NCBI GenBank assembly: GCA_963819885.1
Contig: CAWFXV010000013.1
Location: 1 to 64,000 of the forward strand
Direction: 5' to 3'
DNA from: JACVRX01 sp963819885
Lineage (GTDB): Bacteria; Actinomycetota; Actinomycetes; Jiangellales; Jiangellaceae
Length of the DNA stretch: 64,000 nucleotides
A program made the translations under genes and the position numbers. The notes beneath the pieces are model-generated. The model was not told the origin of the DNA and ran no database searches. It saw nothing but the letters and a program-made list of their open reading frames with translations. Within the stretch, counting starts at the first letter, position 1. Every line of letters starts with the position of its first letter. This document shows, in pieces, positions 16,778 to 25,768 of this stretch.

Positions 16778-17848
16778 ATGGAGGAGGTACAGCGGCTGCT
16801 GGATCAGCTCGTGGCGGCCGGGGCGCCCGGCGCGGCCGCGTGGATCCACGACGAGCACGGCAGAGTGCAGGCCGCCAGTGGCGTGGCCGACCTGCGGGCT
16901 CGCCGGCCGATGCAACCCGGGCTGCACTTCCGGGCCGGCAGCCTGACCAAGTCGCTGGTTGCCACCCTCGTGCTGCAACTGGTCGCGGAGGGCCGGCTGT
17001 CGCTGTCGGACACCCTGGAGCGATGGCTGCCGGCGATCCTGCCCTATGGCGACCGGGTCACCATCCACCAGTTGCTCAACCACACCAGCGGCGTGCCCGA
17101 CTACTGGGCGGCCGTCGAACGGACACTGTATGGGTCCCGGCAGGGACGCCTCCGCGCGTGGACCCCACAAGCGTTGGTCGGCCTGGTGGCCGACCAACCA
17201 CCGGGCCTCCCGCCCGGCACGGCCTGGTCGTACTCCAACACCGGCTACGTCCTGCTCGGCCTGACCGTGGAGACGGCCACCGGCGACACGCTCGCTCGCG
17301 AACTGGGCCGGTGCATCTTCGGGCCGCTTGGGCTGCGTGACACCTCGCTACCAGGCAACTCCCCTGGCATCCCGAGCCCGACGTCACGCGGCTACAGCCT
17401 CCCGCTCAGCCCACAAGGGGAAGTGATCACCGGCCCGCTGCTGGACTTCACGACCCAGAACCCATCGTGGGCTTGGGCGGCGGGCGCGCTGGTGTCCACT
17501 CTTGAGGACCTGGGCCACTTCTTCCGGGCGCTGCTGGGTGGCCGGCTGCTGCCGCCCAGGCTGCTGGCCGAGATGCTGTCCACCGTCACGGTCCCACCTG
17601 GTTCCGTCCCGCTCCCGCTGTACGACAGCTATGGCCTCGGGCTGCTAGAGGTCGAGACGCCCGCTGGGCGCCTGATCGGCAACGTCGGCGGGATCCCTGG
17701 CTTCTTGAGCCTCGTCCTCAGCACGCCCGACGGCCGCCGGCAGCTTGGGGTCATGATCAATGTGCTGGCCGCCCCGGACCCCGTCTACGAGGCGTTCACG
17801 CAGGTATTTCGAGAACTCGGCGCGCGGCTTCTCTCCAAGCGCCGCTAG
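16778..17848 (+). CDS. Serine hydrolase, beta-lactamase class C / DD-peptidase family
   Basis: A 356-residue enzyme. Catalytic SxxK is in AGSLTKSLVATL (about residue 53), the Tyr motif is YSN in AWSYSNTGYVLLGL (about 152-154), and the third motif region near the end reads NVGGIPGFLS where many homologues have HxG. LLNHTSGVPDY is typical of esterase and DD-peptidase members. No signal peptide is present from ATG 16778, so it may act in the cytoplasm or the true start may be upstream. Promiscuous family: esterase, amidase or peptidase activity are all possible. Confidence 0.8.
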   Translation: MEEVQRLLDQLVAAGAPGAAAWIHDEHGRVQAASGVADLRARRPMQPGLHFRAGSLTKSLVATLVLQLVAEGRLSLSDTLERWLPAILPYGDRVTIHQLLNHTSGVPDYWAAVERTLYGSRQGRLRAWTPQALVGLVADQPPGLPPGTAWSYSNTGYVLLGLTVETATGDTLARELGRCIFGPLGLRDTSLPGNSPGIPSPTSRGYSLPLSPQGEVITGPLLDFTTQNPSWAWAAGALVSTLEDLGHFFRALLGGRLLPPRLLAEMLSTVTVPPGSVPLPLYDSYGLGLLEVETPAGRLIGNVGGIPGFLSLVLSTPDGRRQLGVMINVLAAPDPVYEAFTQVFRELGARLLSKRR

Positions 17849-18173
17849 ATCTGGACCTCACGGGTTCACCGCAACCCAACCCTGGCCTTCGCAGCCTTCA
17901 CCCGCACATGTCCTGTCGCGATCGATCTGAGCCGTGATCAAGGTGCTGACCTGCGGTGGCTCAGGTAAATGATCGACCCGGCCGGCGACCGGGGCGTCCT
18001 GTCCGAGCAGATGGCCGCGCCGTTCAGCGCGCCGGGCGATCCGCACGCGACGCACGGACGCAGAACCGATCGAGTCACGCGAGAGACCGATAGGGCTATC
18101 CCGGCGTCGGACACGGATGCCCCATGAGCTGCGGCAAGGTATGGGTGGCAGGGGTGCATCCCAGCTTCGCTCT
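17849..18173. other. No recognisable gene (about 325 bp)
   Basis: Lies between convergent genes (serine hydrolase, plus; 201-residue protein, minus). No clear terminator hairpin was seen. Confidence 0.4.
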
Positions 18174-18779
18174 TCAAGGTGTTCCGTGTTGCATCTGGCG
18201 TCCTGCCACCATAAGACCGGCGTTCCAGCCGGGAGCTCGGCCGCCGACGGGAGGCTTCAACCCATCGGTGTCAATGCCGGCGCGTGCCAGAAGCCACGAG
18301 ATCACCGAGTTTGAGTTCCACATCTCACCGGTTCGCAGCTCGTCCCGACCCCACACGGGTGTCGGAACGGAGGGCGCGAGATCGAGAACGCGCTGCGCGC
18401 GAACGACGTCCGTCGCCACCCGGACCGGACCCGACACCGCGTGGGCCAGATCGGGGATGGAGCCTCCCCGCCAACAACGGATCTCGTATCGAAAGCGCCG
18501 GAATCGGCCGAGCCAGCTCATCCCGACCGGCCCCCCGGCCACGACCCCGCGTTCTTCCCCTCGCAGATTCAGGATCGCCGCGCACTCGATGACGAATCGG
18601 TCGTCCGGGAGCCTGATCTGCAGCGCGGAGTGGTAGAGATCCAGTCGCCGGCGATGCTCGGCAAGCACCTTCAGCGCCTCATAGAGCTTTCCGCTCAAGC
18701 GGACGACGTGCCCACCTGCGCCCAAGGGGATCCAGTGGAGGTCGACAGCGGGTGCGAGGCGCCCTTCTTGCTCATCCAT
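18174..18779 (-). CDS. Conserved protein, possible papain-like (NlpC/P60-LRAT-type) fold
   Basis: A 201-residue soluble protein of a family I recognise only as a conserved actinobacterial hypothetical. Conserved-looking blocks are DLHWIPLGAGGHVVRLSGKL, DLYHSALQIRLPDDRFVIEC, FRRFRYEIRCWRGGSIPD, VPTPVWGRDELRTGEMWNSN and SVISWLLARAG. An early His in an HSAL context and a late polar residue before a helix (NSNSVISWLLARAG) recall circularly permuted NlpC/P60 proteins, where that later position is the catalytic Cys; here it would be Asn/Ser. This fold guess is weak. ATG 18779; divergent from the cyclic-nucleotide-binding gene. Confidence 0.55.
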   Translation of the reverse strand: MDEQEGRLAPAVDLHWIPLGAGGHVVRLSGKLYEALKVLAEHRRRLDLYHSALQIRLPDDRFVIECAAILNLRGEERGVVAGGPVGMSWLGRFRRFRYEIRCWRGGSIPDLAHAVSGPVRVATDVVRAQRVLDLAPSVPTPVWGRDELRTGEMWNSNSVISWLLARAGIDTDGLKPPVGGRAPGWNAGLMVAGRQMQHGTP

Positions 18780-19074
18780 GCTGGTCGTCCACTGCCTAGG
18801 CTCCTAGCTCGAGAGTGTCGCGGAAAGACGCCGGTGACGCTGGCGATCAAGGAGGGGCTGGCGATGACCTCCACCGACGAATGACGCGATGATGGCGGCG
18901 GTGGATGACCGCACACCTGGCGAGGCCCATTATCCCCTATGTTGCGAGCTGAACGTGCGCATCCGCAGCAGTACGCCGGCTCGTGGGAATGGCAGCCGTC
19001 GCCAGAAACCCGTGGCACATTCAGGTTGGTCCAGCACACTGAAGCGGATCGTGCCGGCAACTGAGGAGGGCGCC

Positions 19075-20082
19075 ATGACTCAGGGCGGTAACCGGATCCA
19101 GGCGTCGTACACATCCATTTCCTGGATCCCGTCCGAAGCGATCGTCGGCCTGGCCCGGGTACCGTTCGACCTCGGGATCGGCCACTACGACGAGCCGCCC
19201 CCCGACGTCGTCGACGACATTGAGACGCTCTACGAAGCGGGCGGGTTCCGGTTCGCGAACCGGCTACGGGCGTGGATCCACGTCGCGGATGGTGAGATCG
19301 TGGCGCACGGCCACTCCGGCCACGGCTACATCAACAGGACGCTGCTGCGGTTCGCCGGAGTGCCGGTCACCTTCCAACCGACCGCGTTCCCAGAGCTGCG
19401 GCCGCCGCCGGCCGTAGGCGCTGGCAGCGTCCGATTCGTGCAGACCACCGGTGGTCGGGCCGGTGTTCCCGCGCCCCGGCGGGTGCGAGACAGCCCCTTC
19501 TTCCAGTGGGTAGGCCCGACTGTCTGGACTACGCTCTCGCTGACCGTCAACGCGGACGGCACTTCGAGCAGCGAGATGATCGGAGCGAGCACGTTCCCAC
19601 GCCATTGGCTGTACGACGACAGCGGGCAGTTGGTGGCGAAGTCCGGCATGGTCGACTTCGAGAGCTGGTACCGCGGATCGTTTGGCTCGCACAGTCCGTG
19701 GGGTGATGAGGACACCCCCGCATTCGTAGCCATGGCCGAGACGGCACTTGAACGCCAGCTCTCGACCACGATCATGAAGGGGAATGCAAAACCGGAGATT
19801 GCCTCCCTGCCGGCCGGGAGCCTCCTGTTCCACCAAGGCGAGCCGGGGCGGTCGCTCTACCTGGTGCTTGACGGAGTGCTGGAAGTAGAGGTCGACAACG
19901 AGCGGGTGGCCCAAGTCGGGCCGGGCGCCGTCGTGGGCGAACGGGCCATTCTCGATCAGGGCATGCGAACTGCGACCCTGCGGGCGGTAATCGACTGCCG
20001 GCTGGCCGAGGCGGACGTCGACGCCATCGATCGGGCTGCGCTCATCAAACTCGCAGTGGGCCACCGCCGCGAGGGGACCTGA
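19075..20082 (+). CDS. Cyclic-nucleotide-binding domain protein with conserved N-terminal module
   Basis: A 335-residue protein. About residues 245-330 form a CNB domain: LPAGSLLFHQGEPGRSLYLV, LDGVLEVEV, and a phosphate-binding cassette GAVVGERAILDQGMRTATLR with the Glu and Arg that normally contact cAMP or cGMP. The first 235 residues form a module conserved in actinobacteria but of unknown function (SWIPSEAIVGLARVPFDLGI, AHGHSGHGYINRT, PRRVRDSPFFQWVGP); it has no membrane segment. ATG 19075 has GAGGAGG just upstream. It lies 2.7 kb from the cyclase-STAND gene in the same orientation, with only a serine hydrolase and a divergent gene between. Confidence 0.8.
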   Translation: MTQGGNRIQASYTSISWIPSEAIVGLARVPFDLGIGHYDEPPPDVVDDIETLYEAGGFRFANRLRAWIHVADGEIVAHGHSGHGYINRTLLRFAGVPVTFQPTAFPELRPPPAVGAGSVRFVQTTGGRAGVPAPRRVRDSPFFQWVGPTVWTTLSLTVNADGTSSSEMIGASTFPRHWLYDDSGQLVAKSGMVDFESWYRGSFGSHSPWGDEDTPAFVAMAETALERQLSTTIMKGNAKPEIASLPAGSLLFHQGEPGRSLYLVLDGVLEVEVDNERVAQVGPGAVVGERAILDQGMRTATLRAVIDCRLAEADVDAIDRAALIKLAVGHRREGT

Positions 20083-20400
20083 CCGCGCCGGCGCGGGAAC
20101 GGTTGGGCGAGGCTCCGCTGCGGGAGCTGTTCGCCCTGGTCGCGGTGCCGTTGGCGCGGGACACCACCGCCGGGGCGTGGCTGCGGTCGTGGCGGCTGAT
20201 GGCGATCGACGGGGTGCAGATCGATGCCCGGACACGGCGGGGAATCGGCAGGTCTTCGGCAAGGCTCGGGATGGAACCCGGCGGCCGTTTCGTCAGATCC
20301 GCTCGATCGGGCTGGGCGGGTGCGGCACGCACGCGCTGGTGGCCGCGCGGCTGGGACTCCTGCTCGCCGTCGCAGATGCTGTCGGCGCTGTTGTGGCGGG
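20083..20400 (+). pseudogene. IS4-family transposase fragment
   Basis: LGEAPLRELFALVAVPLARD and WLRSWRLMAIDGVQID match the region of IS4 transposases around the first catalytic Asp (the D of AIDG). The sense then moves to another frame: VFGKARDGTRRPFRQIRS and GLGGCGTHALVAA. The rest, including the last catalytic Glu, is missing. It begins right at the end of the cyclic-nucleotide-binding gene, so an insertion may have removed that gene's original downstream region. Confidence 0.75.
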
Positions 20401-20439
20401 TTCCGGCCCCCTCAGTGGCCTGTCAAGTCGTTTGTATGG

Positions 20440-20735
20440 AGTCGCTCCTTCTGGTTAGTTGAGATGGTCGGGTAGCCGAGGTGCTCGACCGCGTAGCCAC
20501 GCAGGTCGTCACGCACCCCGTCGTGGTTCCATACCGCCCGCGATAGCAGATGCTGCATCGCATAACGGCCCGGCCTGCTCGGCGTGCTCGGCGATCGCCT
20601 AACAGATTGCTCGCGGCAGGTTGGCCAGCAGGCCAAGCACCATCGACTGCGCCGTGACGGCGGGGCTCCACCCGGCCGGGGCACCGAAGGCTCAGCAGCT
20701 CTTCAAAATCGCGTTGCCACCGATCAACGTCTACG
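20440..20735 (-). pseudogene. IS701-family transposase N-terminal fragment
   Basis: On the minus strand DRWQRDFEELLSL, then WAIAEHAEQAG-like residues in a shifted frame, then MQHLLSRAVWNHDGVRDDLR and GYAVEHLGYP match the start of IS701 transposases (MQRLLN-A-WD-DGVRDDLRGYVVEHLG). At least one frameshift is present, and the catalytic region is absent. It abuts the IS4 fragment in opposite orientation. Confidence 0.75.
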
Positions 20736-21014
20736 TGCGGCCACCGGCCACCGCATGATCAGGAGTCTCACCAACCACGATCTCAGCGGTGGTCTCGCCT
20801 CACCAGGGCACCAACACGCCAGCAAGATCACGAACTAGAACTGCCGTACCATGCCCCATTACCGCAAAGCACACCCTGGCCGTAACGCGTACAAGACAGT
20901 TGTAAGGGACCAGCCCGTGTCAATCGTTGAACGTGGATTGAGAAGTGCAGGCGGGAACGGAAAGCGAGTTCTGGGCGAAATGAAGCCTGGAATTGCCTGC
21001 GTGAGGGAGACTTG

Positions 21015-23009
21015 ATGCGGCCGACGATCGAGTCCGTGTGGTTCGGCCTCACCGGGAGCCCCGTCGAGGAGACGCTGCTGGAATGGCCCCCAGATTCATT
21101 CGCCTTCACTGGCACTATGTTGGAGCGCTCTCAGGCCTACCGATTCGCAGTGTCGCCGCCGGCTGGGCGCCAGTGGCCACCGACTCGCAGGGCGGAATGG
21201 AGCGATGCGATCTCCGACGCCGCCGCGCAGTGGTGTGGCTGGGCTGAGGAACGGGAGGGCCCGCCTCCTTCGCTAGTCGCCCGGAGCTGGGCCGTGGTGC
21301 GGAATTCGGTCACCACGAAGCTTGACGATGTGGGGAGTGGGCATGCCTGGCCGCTCTGCGAGTCGCTCCTCACATCGCATGCCGTGAGTGACGAAGCCTG
21401 CGCCGGGATAGGCGTCGCCGTCGATCTGAGCCGGACGAGCGGCTACCGGTGCCGGGCCCGTGCCCGCGAGCTGCTGGCCCGGACGGGCTCGCTTAGCCGC
21501 CTCCCCAGGCATCGCCTGCGAGTCCTCCCGAAGGGCCGTACCCCGGACGGAGGGATCTCGTTCCGGTCGCTGTCCCGCTATGTATGCCTTCGTGGGCCAG
21601 CGGTCGAAGTGGCCTGGGACCGGGCACCGGTCCGCCGGCCGGGCGACGTGCACCAGCAGGCGAACGTCCTGTTGCTGCCGTGGCCGCTTCGGATACGCCA
21701 GCGGGACTTTCGTCCGGTGCGCAAGTCCGTGCAGCGGATCGAGCATGAGCCCTTCGGTTTCTTCGAGTTCGAACCGGGCGAACCATTGGATTTTGGCCTC
21801 CTTGACCGTGTCCTGATGTCAGCCCGAGACGAGGCGGGAAAAGTCGACGTCGTCGTGCTGCCCGAGAGCTCCGTTCGTAGCGGTGACCTCGAGAAGCTCG
21901 AGGCCACCCTTGTCCGCCATCGGGTCGCCATGCTCGTTGCGGGGATTCGAGAAGACGCCGCTGCGTCAGGGGAGCCGCCGCACAACTGGGTCTGCGTCGG
22001 GGTCTACCTTGGTGACCGCTGGTGGCGCTACCGCCAGAACAAGCACCATCGCTGGTTTCTCAACAGGAAGCAGATAGACCAGTACGACCTGGCCGGTGCC
22101 CTGCACCCGTCCGTTCGCTGGTGGGAGGCAATGAGTGTGCCTCAACGGTCCGTACAGTTCATCGAGCTTAGTGAGGGAATCACGTTCGTTGCGGTGATCT
22201 GCGAGGACCTCGCCCGCCTCGACGAGGTCGCCGATCTACTGCGGGCGGTTGGGCCCACCATGGTCGTGACGCCCCTTCTCGACGGCCCCCAGCTCCCCTC
22301 ACGATGGACGGCTCGGTACGCCTCCGTCTTCGCCGACGATCCGGGCTCGGCTGTGCTGACGCTTGCGCCATACGGGCTGGTCGAACGCTCCCGGCCGGCG
22401 GGGGCCGCCCCGTCTTCGGTGGTTGCGCTGTGGAAGGACTCTACCGGTGGCCTGCGTGAGATCACCCTCGATCCCGGCTCGCAGGGGGTGCTATTGAGCG
22501 TCGTCGTCGACTGCGCTAGGCGGAGGAGCGCGGACGGTCGGGCGCCGGTGGACAACGCCGCCGATCTCTTCGTTTCCGGCGTGCGTCAGATTCGAGCCGT
22601 TCAGGCCCCACCATCGCGCCGCCGGGATGCCGTTTCAACTACGGGCCTACCGCCCACATCAGGTCTCCACACAACCGAGCTGACGATTGTCGCCTCGTGG
22701 GCGGAGGCGGTTGCCGAGGCGATCAAGGCATCCCCTCGTCACGTGGAAGCTGTCGTTGCCGACGCGTTGTCAGGGACGGGGTGGCGGGCAGAGTTCGGGA
22801 TAGAGGAACCCAGCGCGGCCCTCCGCGGCGCGCTCATTGCCCTGGGCGACGTCGTGGAAGTGGGATCGGCCAATCCCGATGGCCCGACCATGGAGCAGAT
22901 GCGGCAGGAACTAAACCGAACCGACCGCACCAGTGACGCCGTTGCGCTGCTGGCCCGCAAGGTCATGCAGTCGGCACTCGAGTCAAATCTGGCTTGCGGG
23001 CCGACATGA
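21015..23009 (+). CDS. Large nitrilase-fold (carbon-nitrogen hydrolase-like) protein
   Basis: A 664-residue protein. The middle region (about 215-500) has the Glu-Lys-Cys triad order of the nitrilase superfamily: Glu284 in VVVLPESSV, Lys343 in RQNKHHRWFLN, Cys396 in FVAVICEDLARLDEV. An N-terminal region of about 200 residues and a C-terminal region of about 130 residues have no recognised domain; both are long for a simple amidase. Similar nitrilase-like domains occur in conflict systems, for example fused to reverse transcriptases, but none is seen here. GAGGGAG lies five bases before ATG 21015. It stands alone between transposase remnants and a dead hydrolase gene. Confidence 0.7.
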   Translation: MRPTIESVWFGLTGSPVEETLLEWPPDSFAFTGTMLERSQAYRFAVSPPAGRQWPPTRRAEWSDAISDAAAQWCGWAEEREGPPPSLVARSWAVVRNSVTTKLDDVGSGHAWPLCESLLTSHAVSDEACAGIGVAVDLSRTSGYRCRARARELLARTGSLSRLPRHRLRVLPKGRTPDGGISFRSLSRYVCLRGPAVEVAWDRAPVRRPGDVHQQANVLLLPWPLRIRQRDFRPVRKSVQRIEHEPFGFFEFEPGEPLDFGLLDRVLMSARDEAGKVDVVVLPESSVRSGDLEKLEATLVRHRVAMLVAGIREDAAASGEPPHNWVCVGVYLGDRWWRYRQNKHHRWFLNRKQIDQYDLAGALHPSVRWWEAMSVPQRSVQFIELSEGITFVAVICEDLARLDEVADLLRAVGPTMVVTPLLDGPQLPSRWTARYASVFADDPGSAVLTLAPYGLVERSRPAGAAPSSVVALWKDSTGGLREITLDPGSQGVLLSVVVDCARRRSADGRAPVDNAADLFVSGVRQIRAVQAPPSRRRDAVSTTGLPPTSGLHTTELTIVASWAEAVAEAIKASPRHVEAVVADALSGTGWRAEFGIEEPSAALRGALIALGDVVEVGSANPDGPTMEQMRQELNRTDRTSDAVALLARKVMQSALESNLACGPT

Positions 23010-23089
23010 CCGACAAAGATCAGGCCGACAGTCGACCCCGCCGTGATAGGCGCCAAGGGCGTTGCGCAGCTTCCCGAGGCCGGGCCGCG

Positions 23090-23684
23090 AGCGCAGGAAG
23101 TGGTCGTGGTGTCAGTACACCACTCCGCAGTGATCAGGCTTCAGGGCAATCGCGGCACTGAGGGTGCTGACATCATGCGGCCGGGAACACGCGGTCGTCA
23201 CGGCAGAGGAGGTACCTCGCGGGCGTGTCCGGCCAATCCTCGAGTGGCAACGGCTCCTGCAGCGCCTTCGATTCCTCTTTCCGTCCTCTTCGCCTCGCCT
23301 CGTTCGCCAATTCGGGCGGAACGTCGTGGTAAAAGACGTCGTCGTCGTCGCTTTCCTCGTGGCTCGCGTTCGTCCACCAGTCTGCGAAGAGCTCGCCTGG
23401 CTACGGAATCATCGCCGCAACGAGGACGAGGAGCTCGACGGGAATTCGCGCGCAGACGAGCGGCGCCGTGAAGCCGCCAAGCGAGTGCCCGACGACGACG
23501 ACGTCCCTACGTTCGCCGACTGCCTGCACGACCATGTCGACGTAGTCGGACCAGCCGGCCGACTTGTCTCGCTGGGAAGATCGACGGCGACTGGGTCGTG
23601 CCCGTTCTCACGCAGCTCGGGCGCGACCAGGTGCCAAGCCCACGAGCTCCCGCCGCCTCCATGGATGAGCGCGAACATCGCCAT
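23090..23684 (-). pseudogene. Alpha/beta hydrolase, decayed
   Basis: From ATG 23684 the frame gives MAMFALIHGGGGSSWAWHLV and APELRENGHDPVAVDLPSE, a good hydrolase start. The sense then moves to other frames: DKSAGWSDYVDMVVQAVGER, DVVVVGHSLGGFTAPLVC (intact nucleophile elbow GHSLGG), then DDVFYHDVPPELANEARRRG and PLEDWPDTPARYLLCRDDRV. An in-frame stop follows the helix after the elbow in that frame, and the C-terminal His region is not clear. With several frameshifts and a nonsense codon it is a pseudogene. Confidence 0.75.
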
Positions 23685-23699
23685 TAAGCGGGCCTAGTG

Positions 23700-24095
23700 A
23701 ACTACCGCGGAAGAATTCGAACAGCGCAGGCGCGATTACGTCGTCCGGGATGACGGCAGCCGCTCGCCCGAACGCGATCCGGGTCTCGTCGGAGTACCGT
23801 CCGCTGGGGCGGGCCGGGCGTGGTCGCCATGATGCACCTCTCTCATGATGATCGCGGCACCCCTAGGACCGGTCACAGCGACAACTCATCGGTGACGACG
23901 TGCGAGGATGCTCGCCGACGGCTCCAACCATCGGGCCTGTAGTCACCGCTGGCAACAACAGATGGAGCCTTATGGGTACATCAGCGAGGGCCGCCTCGTT
24001 GAATCGAGCCAAATAGCCGTGGTATTCCGATCGAGCAGTACCGACACGCGACGCGTCCGGCTCGTGCGCTTGGGCATCCTTGTTTGCCGCATTCG
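23700..24095. other. Possible decayed coding sequence (about 400 bp)
   Basis: A minus-strand peptide RYSDETRIAFGRAAAVIPDD followed by VIAPALFEFFRGS at about 23705-23810 looks protein-like but has no recognised family and no intact frame. The rest shows nothing. Confidence 0.3.
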
Positions 24096-24497
24096 TCAGC
24101 TTTGCGTGGCTATGGCCCAGGTATTGCCCGCGAAGTCTTTAAACGATCCCCGACGATCCGTATCGCCGGGTCGTTGCTGAGGCGCTTGATCTTCGGTTCC
24201 TCCCGCTGCCAGCGCCCGTTTGAACACTTCGTCCACGTCGGAGACGTACACGTGGATCAAGAGTGTGTTCGGAGGGTAGGTGGGTGACGAATCTCCCAGC
24301 ATGACGATGGAGTCATCGATCATCACCTCCGCGTGCATGATCGTGCCGTCGGGATTGTCGTACCGCCGCATCACCCGCGCGTCGAAAACCCGACCGAGGA
24401 AGTCGATCAACCGCTGAGCGCCCGACACAACCACGTAGGGAGAGACGGAGTTGTAGCCCTGGGGCTTGAAGGTCATTCGAGTTACCCCGCTATTCAT
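24096..24497 (-). CDS. VOC family (glyoxalase/PhnB-like) protein
   Basis: A 133-residue (or 126 from ATG 24476) VOC protein: SVSPYVVVSGAQRLIDFLGR, FDARVMRRYDNPDGTIMHAE, IHVYVSDVDEVFKRALAAGG and the closing KDFAGNTWAIAT. This matches PhnB-like glyoxalase-fold proteins with two beta-alpha-beta-beta-beta units; expected metal positions (the His in MHAEV and a late Asn/Glu) are only partly conserved, so activity is uncertain. Its start overlaps the stop of the RibD-type fragment, so they were once an operon. Confidence 0.75.
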   Translation of the reverse strand: MNSGVTRMTFKPQGYNSVSPYVVVSGAQRLIDFLGRVFDARVMRRYDNPDGTIMHAEVMIDDSIVMLGDSSPTYPPNTLLIHVYVSDVDEVFKRALAAGGTEDQAPQQRPGDTDRRGSFKDFAGNTWAIATQS

Positions 24498-24700
24498 CTG
24501 AACGCCGGACGCGCGGATGGTACTCGAGCACGACTAGGCGATTATCAGGCGTGGACGTGGACAACAGATCCAGGTCGAGGTCGACGTCCAAGCGCGCGAA
24601 TGCCGGTTCCAGACCCGACGCGGCCAGGATCTGCGGGAAGACGACCAATCTCAGCCGATCGACGAGATCGACTGCCATCAGGGCCGACACAACCGACATG
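24490..24700 (-). pseudogene. RibD C-terminal (dihydrofolate reductase-like) fragment
   Basis: Minus-strand peptide SVVSALMAVDLVDRLRLVVF, PQILAASGLEPAFARLD and TPDNRLVVLEYHP is the end of a RibD_C/dihydrofolate-reductase family protein. The first two thirds are missing; sequence just upstream is an IS630 transposase fragment, which probably replaced them. The stop overlaps the start of the VOC gene. Confidence 0.7.
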
Positions 24701-24711
24701 CTTCCGAGATG

Positions 24712-24848
24712 CTTCCGATGCAGCCCGGGCTGCATCGCGACGCACCCACGACTGCCGGCGCCACGGCACGACCACCCTGTTCGCGGCGCTGGGGGACGCC
24801 ACCGGCAAGGTCGCCGCCACCTGCCAACCCGGCACCGGCATCGACTGA
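24712..24848 (+). pseudogene. IS630-family transposase fragment
   Basis: Peptide THDCRRHGTTTLFAALGDAT then GKVAATCQPGTGID matches a block in the IS630 transposase at 39.9-41.0 kb (SHDYLRHGTSTLFAALEIAT). Only about 45 residues remain; there are no inverted repeats. It is a separate, older relic, not a copy of the intact element. Confidence 0.7.
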
Positions 24849-24929
24849 TCATCCTGAGCACTTGCAGGCTATCGGCGCGCCCCGAGAAGGTCCGGTTTGC
24901 GACTAGGCCCAAGTCGGCCGCCGGTATGG

Positions 24930-25691
24930 TCATCCGGGCGTTGAGTGTTTGGGTCTCGGCAGCCTGGGTGACTGGAGAACTGTTGGCCGTGCCGGCTGTT
25001 GGTGGGCGTCGCCGGCGGAGCGGCGGCCGAGGGTGAGCATGGCTCGGTGGACCTGCCGAGGTGCCATTGGCGGATGTGGCAGCGGGTGGGCACGGTCGGC
25101 GCGAAAGCCGTCCAGCAGGAGGCCGAGGTGTCGCCGCCAGGCGTCGGGTGCGCCGGCGGCATGGCAGGCGCGCAGGATGCGGGTGTTGGCCCAGCTGACA
25201 AAGGCGAGATCCTCCAGAGTGAGGTCGGCGCGGAGCTGCCCGCTCCGCTGGGCGCGGTCGACGACCTGGGCGACCAGGTCGAACAGGCGGGCCTTGGCGG
25301 CCTCCATGGCGGTGGCCCCGTGGAACCGCATGCCCATCGCATCGTTGAGCCCCCGGTCGGCGGCCTGCAGCCGGCACGTCTCGTCCAGGTAGTAGGCGAA
25401 TCCGTCCCACGGGTCCTCCATCGCCAGGGCCTGTTCTGCCGCGTCGACATGCGCTTGGACTGTGTCGGCCAGGACCGCATCCAGCAGCTGCACCCGGCTG
25501 GGGAACCGGCGGTACAAGGTGCCGATGCCGACCCCGGCCCGGCGGGCGATCTCCTCCAGCGGCGCCTCCAGGCCGTGGTCGCAGAACACCTGCCGGGCCG
25601 CCGCGAGGATGGCCTCGCGGTTGCGCTGGGCGTCGCGGCGCAGCGGCCTGGCCGGTCGGGCGAGATCGCCCGAGCGCTCTGCGTTCGGCAT
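24930..25691 (-). CDS. TetR family transcriptional regulator
   Basis: A 253-residue regulator. Residues about 20-65 form the TetR helix-turn-helix: REAILAAARQVFCDHGLEAP, EEIARRAGVGIGTLYRRFPS. The ligand domain follows (LDAVLADTVQAHVDAAEQAL and onward) and resembles TetR_C helices; the last 40 residues are Pro/Arg-rich and may have been added by a change near the 3' end. It is divergent from the pirin gene, with 77 bp between the starts, and probably represses pirin and the SRPBCC gene and itself. Confidence 0.85.
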   Translation of the reverse strand: MPNAERSGDLARPARPLRRDAQRNREAILAAARQVFCDHGLEAPLEEIARRAGVGIGTLYRRFPSRVQLLDAVLADTVQAHVDAAEQALAMEDPWDGFAYYLDETCRLQAADRGLNDAMGMRFHGATAMEAAKARLFDLVAQVVDRAQRSGQLRADLTLEDLAFVSWANTRILRACHAAGAPDAWRRHLGLLLDGFRADRAHPLPHPPMAPRQVHRAMLTLGRRSAGDAHQQPARPTVLQSPRLPRPKHSTPG

Positions 25692-25768
25692 GGCGTCAGA
25701 TTACAGGGAATACGGAGGGCTACCTCCGGATTGTGGTGGATGCTGAACCGGATCGAAGGGAGACGGGT

